Origin: Microglena sp. YARC
Lineage: Eukaryota; Chlorophyta; Chlorophyceae; Chlamydomonadales; Chlamydomonadaceae
Assembly: GCA_022414725.1 (NCBI GenBank)
Contig: CM039462.1
Coordinates: 124,677,755 to 124,741,754, forward strand
Length of the DNA: 64,000 bases
Direction of reading: 5' to 3'
Part shown: positions 1 to 11,983 of the stretch, piece by piece
How the letters are laid out: each line of letters opens with the position of its first letter
Numbering within the stretch: the first letter of the stretch is position 1
Notes under the pieces: generated by a model
Told to the model about the DNA's origin: nothing
Seen by the model: the letters and a program-made list of their open reading frames with translations, nothing else
Databases searched by the model: none
Translations under genes and position numbers: made by a program

Positions 1-3000
1 GATTCTCTTGCTGGTGGAAAAGGTCGGAGTCAAGCAGCCATCCCCATGTAACCAGTGTTGAGGATATGATACCGTTTGCAAACAACGACCTGGAGACCTG
101 CATCGTAGTCTCGTGGAAAACTCATGGCAGTAAACAACAATCTAGATTCTCTTGCTGGTGGAAAAAAGGTCGGGAGTCAAGCAGCCATCCCCATGTAACC
201 AGTGTTGAGGATATGATACCGTTTGCAAACAACGACCTGGAGACCTGCATCGTAGTCTCGTGGAAAACTCATGGCAGTAAACAACAATCTAGATTCTCTT
301 GCTGGTGGAAAAGGTCGGGAGTCAAGCAGCCATCCCCATGTAACCAGTGTTGAGGATATGATACCGTTTGCAAACAACGACCTGGAGACCTGCATCGTAG
401 TCTCGTGGAAAACTCATGGCAGTAAACAACAATCTAGATTCTCTTGCTGGTAGAAAAGGTCGGGAGTCAAGCAGCCATCCCCATGTAACCTGTGGTTGAG
501 GATATGAATACCGTTTGCAAACAACGACCTGGAGACCTGCATCGTAGTCTCGTGGAAACTCATGGCAGTAACAACAATCTAGATTCTCTTGCCTCAAGCA
601 TTCCTTGCTGGTGGAAAAGGTCGAGATCATGTAACCAGTCTCGTGGAAAACTCATGGCAGTAAACAACAATCTAGATTCTCTTGTGGTGGAAAGGTTCAA
701 GCATATGATACCGTTTGCAAACAACGACTGGAGACCTGCATCGTAGTCTCATGGAAACTCATGGCAGTAAACAACAATCTAGTCTCTTGCTGGTGGAAAA
801 GGTCGGGAGTCAAGCAGCCATCCCCATGTAACCAGTGTTGAGGATATGATACCGTTTGCAAACAACGACCTGGAGACCTGCATCGTAGTCTCATGGAAAA
901 CTCATGGCAGTAAACAACAATCTAGATTCTCTTGCTGGTGGAAAAGGTCGGGAGTCAAGCAGCCATCCCCATGTAACCAGTGTTGAGGATATGATACCGT
1001 TTTGCAAACAACGACCTGGAGACCTGCATCGTAGTCTCGTGGAAATCTCATGGCAGTAAACAACAATCTAGATTCTCTTGCTGGTGGAAAAAGGTCGAGA
1101 GTCAAGCAGCCATCCCCATGTAACCAGTGTTGAGGATATGATACCGTTTGCAAACAACGACCTGAAGACCTGCATCGCAGTCTCGTGGAAAACTCATGGC
1201 AGTAAACAACAATCTAGATTCTCTTGCTGGTGGAAAAGGTGGAGCAATCCCATGTCACAGTGTTTGAGGATGCCCAAGACCTTGGAGACCTGCATCGTAG
1301 TCTCGGAAATCCATGTACCAGCCATCCCATGTACTCAGTGTTGAGGATATGATACCGTTTGCAAACAACGACCTGGAGACCTGCATCGTAGTCTCGTGGA
1401 AAACTCATGGCAGTAAACATGTACAATCTAGATTCTCTTGCTGGTGGAAAAGGTCGGGAGTCAAGCAGCCATCCCCATGTCACCAGTGTTGAGGATATGA
1501 TAACCGTTTGCAACCTGGAACAACGACCTGGAGACCTGCATCGTAGTCTCGTGGAAATCTCATGGAGGCGTAGTCTCTGTAAACAACAATCTAGATTCTC
1601 TTGCTGGTGGAAAAAGGTCGGGAGTCAAGCAGCCATCCCCATGTAACCAGTGTTGAGGATATGATACCGTTTGCAAACAACGACCTGGAGACCTGCATCG
1701 TAGTCTCGTGGAAAACTCATGGCAGTAAACAACAATGTCTAGATTCTGCAGAAACACGACCTTGCTGGTGGAAAAGGTCGAGAGTCAAGCAGCCATCCCC
1801 ATGTAACCAGTGTTGAGGATATGATACCGTTTGCAAACAACGACCTGAGAGACCTGCATCGTAGTCTCGTGGAAAACTCATGGCAGTAAACAACAATCTA
1901 GATTCCTTGCTGGTGGATAAAAGGTCGGGAGTCAAGCAGCCATCCCCATGTAACCAGTGTTGAGGATATGATACCGTTTGCAAACAACGACCTGGAGACC
2001 TGCATCGTAGTCTCGTGGCAAACTCATGGCAGTAAACAACAATTCTAGATTCTCTTGCTGGTGGAAAAGGTCGGGAGTCAAGCAGCCATCCCATGTAACC
2101 AGTGTTGAGGATATGATACCGTTTGCAACAACGACCTGGAGACCTGCATCGTAGTCTCGTGGAAAACTCATGGCAGTAAACAAACAATCTAGATTCTCTT
2201 GCTGGTGGAAAAGGTCGGGAGTCAAGCAGCCATCCCCATGTAACCAGTGTTGAGGATATGATACCGTTTGCAAACAACGACCTGGAGACCTGCATCGTAG
2301 TCTCGTGGAAAACTCATGGCAGTAAACAACAATCTAGATTCTCTTGCTGGTGGAAAAGGTCGGGAGTCAAGCAGCCATCCCCATGTAACCAGTGTTTGAG
2401 GATATGATACCGTTTGCAAACAACGACCTGGAGACCTGCATCGTAGTCTCGTGGAAAACTCATGGCAGTAAACAATAATCTAGATTCTCTTGCTGGTGGA
2501 AAAGGTCGGGAGTCAAGCAGCCATCCCCATGTACCAGTGTTGAGGATATGATACCGTTTGCAAACAACGACCTGGAGACCTGCATCGTAGTCTCGTGGAA
2601 AACTCATGGCAGTAAACAACAATCTAGATTCTCTTGCTGGTGGAAAAGGTCGGGAGTCAAGCAGCCATCCCATGTAACCAGTGTTGAGGATATGATACCG
2701 TTTGCAAACAACGACCTGGAGACCTGCATCGTAGTCTCGTGGAAAACTCATGGCAGTAAACAACATCTAGATTCTCTTGCTGGTGGAAAAGGTCGAGAGT
2801 CAAGCAGCCATCCCCATGTAACCAGTGTTGAGGATATGATACGTTTGCAAACAACGACCTGGAGACCTGCATCGTAGTCTCGTGGAAACTCATGGCAGTA
2901 AACAACAATCTAGATTCTCTTGCTGGTGGAAAAGGTCGGGAGTCAAGCAGCCATCCCCATGTAACCAGTGTTGAGGATATGATACCGTTTGCAAACAACG

Positions 3001-6000
3001 ACCTGGAGACCTGCATCGTAGTCTCGTGGAAAACTCATGGCAGTAAACAACAATCTAGATTCTCTTGCTGGTGGAAAAAAAGGTCGGGAGTCAAGCAGCC
3101 ATCCCCATGTAACCAGTGTTGAGGATATGATACCGTTTGCAAACAACGACCTGGAGACCTGCATCGTAGTCTCGTGGAAAACTCATGGCAGTAAACAACA
3201 ATCTAGATTCTCTTGCTGGTGGAAAAGGTCGGGAGTCAAGCAGCCATCCCATGTAACCAGTGTTGAGGATATGATACCGTTTGCAAACAACGACCTGGAG
3301 ACCTGCATCGTAGTCTCGTGGAAAACTCATGGCAGTAAAACAACAATCTAGATTCTCTTGCTGGTGGAAAAGGTCGAGAGTCAAGCAGCCATCCCCATGT
3401 AACCAGTGTTGAGGATATGATACCGTTTGCAAACAACGACCTGGAGACCTGCATCGTAGTCTCGTGGAAAACTCATGGCAGTAAACAACAATCTAGATTC
3501 TCTTGCTGGTGGAAAAGGTCGAGAGTCAAGCAGCCATCCCCATGTAACCAGTGTTTGAGGATATGATACCGTTTGCAAACAACGACCTGGAGACCTGCAT
3601 CGTGGCAGTCTCGTGGAAAACTCATGGCAGTAAACAACAATCTAGATTCTCTTGCTGGTGGAAAAGGTCGGGAGTCAAGCAGCCATCCCCATGTAACCAG
3701 TGTTGAGGATATGATACCGTTTGCAAACAACGACCTGGAGACCTGCATCGTAGTCTCGTGGAAAACTCATGGCAGTAAACAACAATCTAGATTCTCTTGC
3801 TGGTGGAAAAGGTCGGGAGTCAAGCAGCCATCCCCATGTAACCAGTGTTGAGGATATGATACCGTTTGCAAACAACGACCTGGAGACCTGCATCGTAGTC
3901 TCGTGGAAAACTCATGGCAGTAAACAACAATCTAGATTCTCTTGCTGGTGGAAAAGGTCGGGAGTCAAGCAGCCATCCCCATGTAACCAGTGTTGAGGAT
4001 ATGATACCGTTTGCAAACAACGACCTGGAGACCTGCATCGTAGTCTCGTGGAAAACTCATGGCAGTAAACAACAATCTAGATTCTCTTGCTGGTGGAAAA
4101 GGTCGGGAGTCAAGCAGCCATCCCCATGTACCAGTGTTGAGGATATGATACCGTTTTTGCAAACAACGACCTGGAGACCTGCATCGTAGTCTCGTGGAAA
4201 ACTCATGGCAGTAAACAACAATCTAGATTCTCTTGCTGGTGGAAAAGGTCGAAGAGTCAAGCAGCCATCCCCATGTAACCAGTGTTGAGGATATGATACC
4301 GTTTGCAAACAACGACCTGGAGACCTGCATCGTAGTCTCGTGGAAAACTCATGGCAGTAAAACAAACAATCTAGATTCTGCAATTGTCTCTGGTGGAAAA
4401 GGTCGAGAGTCAAGCAGCCATCCCCATGTAACCAGTGTTGAGGATATGATACCGTTTGCAAACAACGACTGGAGACTGCATCGTAGTCTCGTGGAAAACT
4501 CATGGCAGTAAACAACAATCTAGATTCTCTTGCTGGTGGAAAAGGTCGGGAGTCAAGCAGCCATCCCCATGTAACCAGTGTTGAGATATGATACCGTTTG
4601 CAAACAACGACCTGGAGACCTTCATCGTAGTCTCGTGAAAACTCATGGCCAGTAAACAAACAATCTAGATTCTCTTGCTGGTGGAAAAGGTCGGGAGTCA
4701 AGCAGCCATCCCCATGTAACCAGTGTTGAGGATATGATACCGTTTGCAAACAACGACCTGGAGACCTGCATCGTAGTCTCGTGGAAAACTCATGCAGTAA
4801 ACAACAATCTAGATTCTCTTGCTGGTGGAAAAGGTCGGGAGTCAAGCAGCCATCCCCATGTAACCAGTGTTGAGGATATGATACGTTTGCAAACAACGAC
4901 CTGGAGACCTGCATCGTAGTCTCGTGGAAACTCATGCAGTAAACAACAATCATTCTCTTGCTGGTGGAAAGGTCGAGAGTAGCAGCCACACCAATGCAAA
5001 CAACGACCTAGACCTGCATCGTGTCTCTGGTGGAAAAGTGCGGGAGTCAAGCAGCCATCCCCATGTAACCAGTGTTGAGGATATGATACCGTTTGCAAAC
5101 AACGACCTGGAGACCTGCATCGTAGTCTCGTGGAAAACTCATGGCAGTAAACAACAATCTAGATTCTCTTGCTGGTGGAAAAGGTCGAGAGTCAAGCAGC
5201 CATCCCATGTAACCAGTGTTGAGGATATGATACCGTTTGCAAACAACGACCTGGAGACCTGCATCGTAGTCTCGTGGAAAACTCATGGCAGTAAACAACA
5301 ATCTAGATTCTCTTGCTGGTGGAAAAGGTCGGGAGTCAAGCAGCCATCCCCATGTAACCAGTGTTGAGGATATGATACCGTTTGCAAACAACGACCTGGA
5401 GACCTGCATCGTAGTCTCGTGGAAAACTCATGGCAGTAAACAACAATCTAGATTCTCTTGCTGGTGGAAAAGGTCGGGAGTCAAGCAGCCATCCCCATGT
5501 AACCAGTGTTGAGGATATGATACGTTTGCAAACAACGACCTGGAGACCTGCATCGTAGTCTCGTGTGAAAACTCATGGCAGTAAATCTAGATTCTCTTGC
5601 TGGTGGAAAAGGATCGAGAGTCAAGCAGCCATCCCCATGTAACCAGTGTTGAGGATATGATACCGTTTGCAAACAACGACCTGGAGACCTGCATCGTAGT
5701 CTCGTGGAACTCATGGCAGTAAACAACAATCTAGATTCTCTTGCTGGTGAAAAGGTTCAAGCAGCCATCCCCATGTAACCAGTGTTGAGGATATGATACC
5801 GTTTGCAAACAACGACCTGGAGACCTGCATCGTAGTCTCGTGGAACTCATGGCAGTAACAACAATCTAGATTCTCTTGCTGGTGGAAAAGGTGGGAGTCA
5901 AGCAGCCATCCCCATGTAACCAGTTGAGGATATGATACCGTTTGGTGGAGATTCCTGCATCGTAGTTCATGTAAACAACAATCTAGATTCTCTTGCTGGT

Positions 6001-6262
6001 GGACAAGGTCGGGAGTCAAGCAGCCATCCCATGTAACCAGTGTTGAGGATATGATACCGATCTAATTTTCTGCAGAGTAACAACTCTCAGAGTACCTGTC
6101 GTCATGATTCTCTTTGCAGGTCGGGAGTCAAGCAGCCATCCCCATGTAACCAGTGTGAGGATATGATACCGTTGCAAACAACGACCCTGGAGAACCTGCA
6201 TCGCAGTCTCGTGGAAATCTCATGCAGTAAACAACAATCTAGATTCTCTTGCTGGTGGAAAA
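1..6262. repeat. 145-bp satellite array, about 43 units
   Basis: A unit of 145 bp containing GATATGATACCGTTTGCAAA is repeated head to tail from the first base of the window. Near-identical units occur around 3.6-4.1 kb. Units become shorter and more degenerate after 5.5 kb, with an unrelated insertion at about 6060-6120, and the array stops in the middle of a unit at 6262. Because 145 is not a multiple of 3, reading frame rotates from unit to unit, so the many open frames here are not genes. The array continues upstream of the window, so its full size is unknown. The unit length is close to that of a nucleosome core, but nothing in the sequence proves a link. Confidence 0.97.
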
Positions 6263-6489
6263 ATTTGGCCCAAATTTCTAAAATGTCATCTCACCGCGTC
6301 GGGTGTCGAGCACGGTGTGATACCGACGCGTATCTAACACAAATCCGATGTACATCTAACAAAATCTAATTCTGGTCTATCCTAAAACTGTCTGTACGGG
6401 GGCGAATTCTGGTTTTTCGTTCGGCGCATCGAATGAGTCGCAGTTCGATAGAGAGAGATTCGAATTCGAACGCTTTAACTGTACAGAAG

Positions 6490-6640
6490 TTTAATTGTTT
6501 ACACTAGTTTTTTTCGAAGGCGCATGCGGACACACGTCTTCTCAAGCAGACTTCTGCTTGACAACTCTATCGGGATTGTGAAGGGGAAACCGCGGGCCCC
6601 ACGGAGTGGGGCAGTGGAATTCAGCTGCTGACTCACAACG
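6490..6640 (+). repeat. Interspersed hairpin repeat (H family)
   Basis: First copy of a family whose full form reads: TTTACACTCGTG-like start, CACGTGTCG, the inverted repeat TCAAGCAG..CTGCTTGA, a purine-rich spacer, the hairpin GCCCCAC-gga-GTGGGGC, and GAATTCAGCTGCTGACTC. About 20 full or partial copies occur in the window, and all I found lie in this orientation. A second, partial copy follows at 6712-6740. No gene is visible between 6263 and 6958. Confidence 0.85.
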
Positions 6641-6958
6641 TAAGACTTCTCTTCGATTGATTGAACCCACATGTGTCGCGGTTTTCGCTATGGTCCGGTC
6701 ATCCTGGTGGCTTCTCAAGCAGACTTCTGCTCGACATATATGTTGTTTGGAGTCTTTAAAGGTTAATTCAAAACGGTACGCCGTACACTCGGTTTGTCTT
6801 CGAATCGAACGTTGGCCATTCCATTCGTTTTTGGCTGACTTCTTTGTGGGGCATTAGGCTGACGAATTTGTGGGGCATTAGGCTGACGAATTTTTGGGGC
6901 ATTGGCTACATTACATGATCCTCCTTTGCATAAACCCCAACCTCCATTCTGATTTTTT

Positions 6959-7231
6959 TTACATTTTTGGTTTGGAGAACGGAACGAACATCATGCTACC
7001 GTCATTACCCTTCCTTTTAATGAACAATGAGCCTTTATCGCCCTCATAGAGAACGCGTTTGACACCATCATTGCATACAGCGGATTCGTGCGTGTTCGTC
7101 TTATTGTTCATAGGATCGATAGGTTTTGTGATATGATATATTATAACACATTTTTTTGTGAGCCTCCGGAAGAATTCTGCATACAATTTTTCGGTCAATT
7201 CCATGGCGACCCGTTGTGTTTGACCGAGCAT
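6959..7231 (-). CDS. Small hypothetical protein (90 aa)
   Basis: A minus-strand frame of balanced, lysine-rich composition with no recognised domain. Starts are possible at 7231 or at an internal Met about 10 codons later, giving MELTEKLYAEFF. The stretch encoding LTEKLYAEF also occurs, broken, at the ends of the two large 113-bp arrays (48.19 and 58.54 kb). Those arrays therefore seem to have captured part of this gene or of a relative. The gene sits alone among repeats and may itself be a remnant. Confidence 0.45.
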   Translation of the reverse strand: MLGQTQRVAMELTEKLYAEFFRRLTKKCVIIYHITKPIDPMNNKTNTHESAVCNDGVKRVLYEGDKGSLFIKRKGNDGSMMFVPFSKPKM

Positions 7232-7354
7232 TGCCCAGCCCTAGCGATCGATGCATGCACCCTATTCCTGTGGTGAGAATTGCCGTGACCCCCTTGTGGA
7301 AGAAATATGGGGTGCAGCAGGGGCTCAAAGTAATAAAGGGACTCTGAATACAGA

Positions 7355-7890
7355 CTTGTCTTAAGCAGGCTTCTGCTTGACAACTCTATCGGGATTGTGA
7401 AGGGAAAACCGCGGGCCCCACGGAGTGGGGCAATGGAATTGAGCTGCTGACTCACTCCCACGCATATTAAAGGGGTCCTGAAGACCACGTGTCGTATCAA
7501 GCAGGCTTCTGCTTGACAACTCTATCGGGATCGTGAAGGGAAAACCGCGGGGCTCCCACGGAGTGGGGCAATGGAATTGAGCTGCTGACTCACTCCCATG
7601 CATATTAAATGTCGGTGGAATTCAGATGAGGACTCACTGCTTTATCAGCAGGCTTCTGCTTGACAACTATGTCGGAATTATGACAGAGGAATCGCGGTCC
7701 ACACGAAGTGTGGAAGGGGAATCCAGCTGCGGCTCGCAACGTGATCAGATGGGATCTCAAACAGATTAATGGGGGCTGAAGACCAAGTGTCGTATCAAGC
7801 AGGCTTCAGCTTGACAACACGGTGGGAATCCGCAAAGGGGGATCGCGGGTCCGCGGAGCGGGACAGTGGAATTCAGCTGATGACTGTCTG
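7355..7890 (+). repeat. Cluster of four H-family hairpin repeats
   Basis: Four head-to-tail copies begin near 7355, 7497, 7645 and 7795. Each has the TCAAGCAGGCTTCTGCTTGA-type inverted repeat; the later copies are more diverged. The second G-C hairpin is intact in the first two. The span holds no credible gene. Confidence 0.85.
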
Positions 7891-8014
7891 ATCACATGCA
7901 TGGGCGAATGGGTTTTTCTAAAGGGCAGGCGACAGTGGAATTCAGCTGCTGACTCCTACCACCGTCAATAGATGGGATTGATTAAAGGGGTTAGTGGTGT
8001 TGTCCATACGCCAC

Positions 8015-8190
8015 GGCGGCTTTCGCAGACCCACGTTCGTCCATTCATTCTCACACACGCCACCCAGGCGGCTTGCGCAGACTCCTTGTCCATCAGACAG
8101 ACAAACAGACCGCACACACATGACACGGTGGCTTGCGCAGGACTCCCATCTGTCTCCACACGACACACCGCACTTGAGGCTTGCGGCGGC
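8015..8190 (+). repeat. Short CGGCGG-type interspersed repeats
   Basis: Three loose copies of a 25-40-bp motif, CACACGCCACGGCGGCTTTCG followed by CAGAC and a CATCCTTGTCCATTC-like stretch. The same family recurs near 20.35, 25.04, 28.86, 28.93, 34.65, 43.86, 50.87, 52.06 and 60.73 kb. No coding function is apparent. Confidence 0.65.
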
Positions 8191-8214
8191 GCTGTCGAAA
8201 AAACGAGTGTGTGA

Positions 8215-8830
8215 GACATTCTCCGGAAGAATTCTGCAGTTCTTATTTTTTGTAATAATTCTTGTTCCCAAGATGGAGAGCCTTTTCAGAGGTGTTTCAT
8301 GTGAACACGTTTAAAAATAGGGATTGATTGATTGATGGATTGATGATTCTTATTTTTTTTGTTGAAATAGTTGTTGTGTTCCCCAAGATGGAGAGTCTTT
8401 TCAGAGGTGTTCATGTGAACACGTTTAAAATAGGGATTGATTGATTGATGGATTGATGATTCTTATTTTTTTGTTGAAATAGTTGTTGTTCCCAAGATGG
8501 AGAGCCTTTTCAGAGGTGTTCATGTGAACACGTTTAAAATAGGGATTGATTGATGGCTTTGGATCTGGAGGATAAACTGCATTCTTGTACCACAAGGCGT
8601 GTACAAACGCACGCACGTGATAGGCGAACGGAAAATGAGGAAACACGCACGCGGAATATCTTCGAGAACCTCTTCAACCTGATGCAAAGCAACGAACGAT
8701 CTGCAGTTTGGATGATTAAATTTATGTGAACACGTTTAAAATAGGGATTGATTGATGGATGATTCTTATTTTTTTGTTCAAATAATTGTTGTTCCCAAGA
8801 TGGAGAGTCTTTTCAGAGGAATTCAGATGC
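8215..8830 (+). repeat. Diverged single copies of the 113-bp repeat, with a Fanzor-tail relic
   Basis: Four partial copies of the unit amplified at 46.8 and 57.3 kb, recognised by GTTCATGTGAACACGTTTAA and the GGGATTGATTGATGG tail. Between copies, 8640-8720 matches the coding tail after the Fanzor RDVNASRNIL motif at 44.9 kb (encoding NIFENLFNL and SNDLQSG-like residues). This is thus a third fragment of that Fanzor gene. No intact gene lies between 7232 and 8835. Confidence 0.7.
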
Positions 8831-8835
8831 TGGTA

Positions 8836-9186
8836 TCAAGCAGGATTCTGCTTGGACACCCCTTTTGGTTTTATTAAGGGGGAAGCACGGGAATTTCTGT
8901 CCCGAATGACTTCTGCGACGAAGACTTCTTTATTCGACTTACACGAAACTTGAAAAATGTGAATCTTTTGCCTAGCACCCAATTCCCGGCCTTTTTCATT
9001 AAGGATGACTTTTGAAAAGTCCCGAGCTCTGTACCCGGTGCTTTGGCATTCAAAAACGTAGTAAATGTTCTTCAATGGCCCGGTGGAAGGTTGTGAAGAC
9101 ATGATTATTCTGTGTAGTAATTCAAATATAAAAAAATAATTATCGCGTTGGGGGTCATACATTGTTCTCAAATAATTTTGGGACAC
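8836..9186 (-). CDS. Hypothetical protein (116 aa) with repeat-derived C-terminus
   Basis: Well-composed frame with no recognised domain. An internal Met 28 codons in (MSSQPSTGPLKN) is an alternative start. The last codons and the stop come from an H-family repeat (SKQNPA is the antisense of the TCAAGCAG inverted repeat). The original C-terminus therefore appears to have been replaced by repeat insertion. Divergently arranged with the next gene, 76 bp away. Confidence 0.55.
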   Translation of the reverse strand: MSQNYLRTMYDPQRDNYFFIFELLHRIIMSSQPSTGPLKNIYYVFECQSTGYRARDFSKVILNEKGRELGARQKIHIFQVSCKSNKEVFVAEVIRDRNSRASPLIKPKGVSKQNPA

Positions 9187-9262
9187 TCAGTATAATTTGA
9201 ATGATATCCCCTCACTGTCTGAATATATCTACTTAAGAAACAATCATCAGAATTTATAAACA

Positions 9263-9772
9263 ATGATTGACAAGTCTCTACTACTTATCTGCATCGCTAC
9301 ATTCGCTCTTATTTACATAGTTCGACTGAAGACTGAGCGCGCTCGAAAGAAGGCAGATGCTGCTCGAGTGAATAGCCTGGAGACTGAGATTGAGACTGAG
9401 CGCGCTCGACAGAAGGCAGATGCTGCTCGAGTGAATAGCCTGGAGACTGAGATTGAGAGTGAGCGCGCTCTACAGAAGGCAGATGCTGCTCGAGTGAATA
9501 GATTGGAGATTGAGCTTGAGAATGCTCGACTGAAGATTGAGCTTGAGAATGCTCGAATGAAGAGTGAGCTTGAGACTGAGCGCGCAGAAGCGCTTGAGAA
9601 GCAACTGAGGTACGAGCTGTCAAGCATGACTATCGAGCAATGGAATTCCCTGAACGATCATGACAGGCGTCTCAATGAGGATCTTTGCAAACAATACGGA
9701 ATCCCCTTCCCAACACGCAGGAGTCGTCCGACCCAGATTCAAACCGAACAGGATGGCGAACGAACCCTATGA
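9263..9772 (+). CDS. Membrane-anchored coiled-coil protein (169 aa)
   Basis: Residues 5-20 form one hydrophobic segment (LLLICIATFALIYIV). It is followed by about 100 residues of charged heptads built from 21-residue (63-bp) units such as ARQKADAARVNSLETEIETE, then a soluble tail containing MTIEQWNSLNDHDRRLNED. The architecture (short N-terminal anchor, repeated coiled coil, short acidic tail) matches the gene at 18584-18964, so the two may be paralogues. ATG at 9263 follows an A-rich leader (TTTATAAACA). Function is unknown; a structural or tethering role is an inference from architecture only. Confidence 0.75.
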   Translation: MIDKSLLLICIATFALIYIVRLKTERARKKADAARVNSLETEIETERARQKADAARVNSLETEIESERALQKADAARVNRLEIELENARLKIELENARMKSELETERAEALEKQLRYELSSMTIEQWNSLNDHDRRLNEDLCKQYGIPFPTRRSRPTQIQTEQDGERTL

Positions 9773-9962
9773 TAATTTTTAATTTCAGAATTTAGAGCCT
9801 CCGGAACGACTCATACAAATTCAAAAAGACACTCCCTGGAGTATCCACATGGACAAGGAGCGGGACAAGGAGTGGGACAAGGAGAAGAATGTGCGGATGC
9901 AACTGGTTACAATATAGCTCTCAATCAATATATCTCCATCTCTATCTCCATCCCCCACCTCA

Positions 9963-10376
9963 TCAACCTCCAGCCCCACCCGCCGCCATGCTAAGTGGGC
10001 ATACACCACAGTTACAGGCTCCGAATGTAGTCGAGTGATCGACTGTCAAAACTGCATTTGCAGGGCAATCCCTGCAATTCACCAGCAAAGGGAGCGGCAT
10101 ACCAAACATCTCCAGAATTAGGACACGAAAATCTGGAGATGACGAGTGCTTCAAATCTCGCAGTCGAACCCCTTCTCTGTCGACATCCTCGTCGATGATG
10201 CAAAAGTTGCCATGCTTTATGTACGGCAAACTTCCTACATACTCGAACTCCATGCACATTTCAGTTCGGAGCCGAATCTTGATAGACCTTTCTCCTTCAT
10301 AGCCATCTTCGGTGCCTGCGAACATGGGTGGATGTTTGGTCAGCTCATGCTTTCGCAGCCAGAACAATCTTCGCAA
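9963..10376 (-). CDS. Hypothetical protein with C-terminal Cys pairs
   Basis: Frame of 137 codons. The part from the internal MCMEFEYVGSLPY onward looks most gene-like. The C-terminal third has CRDCPANA and CNCGVC, four or more cysteines that could form a zinc ribbon. The extreme C-terminus is Gly/Ala-rich. I do not recognise the family. Upstream codons run into the tandem repeat at 10.38 kb, so the true start is uncertain. Confidence 0.5.
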   Translation of the reverse strand: MRRLFWLRKHELTKHPPMFAGTEDGYEGERSIKIRLRTEMCMEFEYVGSLPYIKHGNFCIIDEDVDREGVRLRDLKHSSSPDFRVLILEMFGMPLPLLVNCRDCPANAVLTVDHSTTFGACNCGVCPLSMAAGGAGG

Positions 10377-10382
10377 TCAATT

Positions 10383-10738
10383 ACTGGATAATGCTTTCGC
10401 AGGTGGAGCCATAGAGCTAGCAAGCCAGCGCAATCCGAACGCGAACTTCGCAAATACTAGCAGCAATGAAAGTAACCATGACTGGATAATGCTTTCGCAG
10501 GTGGAGCAATAGAGATAGCAAGCCTCGCAAATACTAGCAGCCATGAAAGTAACCATGACTGGATAATGCTTTCGCAGGTGGAGACATAGAGCTAGCAAGC
10601 CAGCGCAATCCAAACTCGAACTTCGCAAATACTAGCAGCCATGAAAGTAACCATGACTGGATAATGCTTTCGCAGGTGGAGACATAGAGCTAGCAAGCCT
10701 CGCGAATACTAGCAGCAATGAAAGTAACCATGACTAGA
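10383..10738. repeat. Tandem repeat, 76/98-bp units, four copies
   Basis: GGATAATGCTTTCGCAGG recurs at about 10385, 10483, 10559 and 10660. Units of about 98-101 and 76 bp differ by an optional stretch of about 22 bp around CAGCGCAATCC. They contain CATGA and TTTCGC boxes but no sustained reading frame. Confidence 0.85.
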
Positions 10739-10754
10739 TCTCGATGACTGCTAC

Positions 10755-10858
10755 TATTGAACTCACCCTCGGAATCAGCTTTCGGAGTTCGCTGGATGCT
10801 CCCTAACACACTGAGTTCACCCTCGGAATTAGCTTTCGGATTTCGCTGGATACACACT
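10755..10858. repeat. Two-copy direct repeat (about 55 bp)
   Basis: CTCACCCTCGGAATCAGCTT and CTCACCCTCGGAATTAGCTT, each followed by TCGGA(G/T)TTCGCTGGAT, are about 55 bp apart. The stretch 10860-11000 is G-rich and shows no gene. Confidence 0.7.
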
Positions 10859-11004
10859 GAGTTCGTGAGAGAAGAATTGGAGAACTTCGGTACTTGGTTA
10901 AGATTGACATGGCTGGGGTGTGTGTGGCTTGGCCTGGGTGTGGCGTGGCCAGGGTTCGTATTTTTCGAGGCGCATGGGGACACGTGTCGGATATGACTTG
11001 TTTA

Positions 11005-11135
11005 CACTCGTGGTTAGATGCGCATGGGGACACGTGTCGTCTCAAGCAGACTTCTGCTTGACAACTATGTCGGGAGTATGAAAGATGAATTGCGGGACCC
11101 ACGGAGGGGGGCAGGGGAATTCAGTTGAGGACTCG
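11005..11135 (+). repeat. H-family hairpin repeat
   Basis: Full-length copy: TGTTTACACTCGTGG, CACGTGTCGTCTCAAGCAG, CTTCTGCTTGACAAC, a degenerate GGACCCACGGAGG hairpin and GAATTCAGTTGAGGACTC. Confidence 0.85.
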
Positions 11136-11235
11136 TGTGAAGCTTCGAGGCGCGCGAAAACACATTGGATTACGCATTGATCGAGAGTTGGGACGCGCGT
11201 CATCATGAGGATTTAGTCGACGACAAGGGTTTCGT

Positions 11236-11833
11236 GTGCGCCTCAAACAAACGAGTGTAAGAAACGCAAAATACGTACAGATTACAGACGTGGGGGCCTT
11301 GGCCACGCCTAAGTACAGTCCAGCGAAGCTCGAAGACAACTCTTGCAATCCCCCAAGTGCTTCTTCAGATCAGCAAAAGCAGGATAGCGTGTCGGAATCA
11401 AGTCGGAATCAAGACCGCCTTATGATCGAATTCCGTGGTGAGCGCAAGCAAATGCCGCGTCTACGAGGTTGGTTGAGGCCGGGAGCCGATAGGCTTTGGT
11501 GCAACATCTGTAGTATCGAGCTTCAAGTACGTGGACCATGTTACATTCGATGACGATATGTGGGAGTGCAACGCAGTATGGTTGCATTGCCTACATTTAC
11601 CAAACGGATCAATTTATACAGCGTCGGTCTTTGAGATGCTGAAGGAGGCAGTCAGCATTTTGTCACGCACACCCGGTGCTGCAAGGTACACACTCATCGA
11701 CTCGCATGATGATGCGCACCGTTTGGGAGGAGCGCACCTAATTCTCACAAGGGGGTGGTCATTCGTTTTCTACGCCATGACCGGGAGCAGGTTAGGGGGC
11801 AAGGTCTTACTGGCCGTAGCAAGGCCAAAGTAA
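11236..11833 (+). pseudogene. Hypothetical protein split across two frames
   Basis: Frame 1 (11236-11553) ends with a Cys pair (WCNICSIE). Frame 2 carries on from about 11520 to 11833 (DHVTFDDDMWECNAVWLHC...), with further WEC and LHC residues that suit a metal-binding continuation. The two overlap by 23 bp, so a single indel near 11520 or a missed intron would join them. No family recognised. The C-terminal part has a plausible folded composition (SIYTASVFEMLKEAV, GWSFVFYAM). Confidence 0.45.
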
Positions 11834-11983
11834 GTAGTCCTCGGTGCCCGTCTTAAGCCTGTTTGAGACAACAAGTGGAAAGCTATACTTTATAAACAAT
11901 CAATCAATCAATCGCGGGACCCACGGAGTGGGGCAGATGCGGACTCGCGGAAACACGTGTCCTAGGATCTGACTTGTCCATCG

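Noticed and set aside
66..6201. Dozens of open frames of 60-310 codons in the first 6.2 kb.
   Set aside because: They are frames of a 145-bp satellite on both strands. The unit length is not a multiple of 3 and no frame is conserved.
1..6262. A CRISPR array.
   Set aside because: Units are contiguous, with no unique spacers, 145 bp long and diverge by drift; no cas genes are near.
9309..9627. Two 104-codon minus-strand frames opposite the coiled-coil gene at 9263.
   Set aside because: Low-complexity Ser/Ala/Gln-rich antisense of a heptad repeat; the plus strand has a membrane anchor and a sensible tail.
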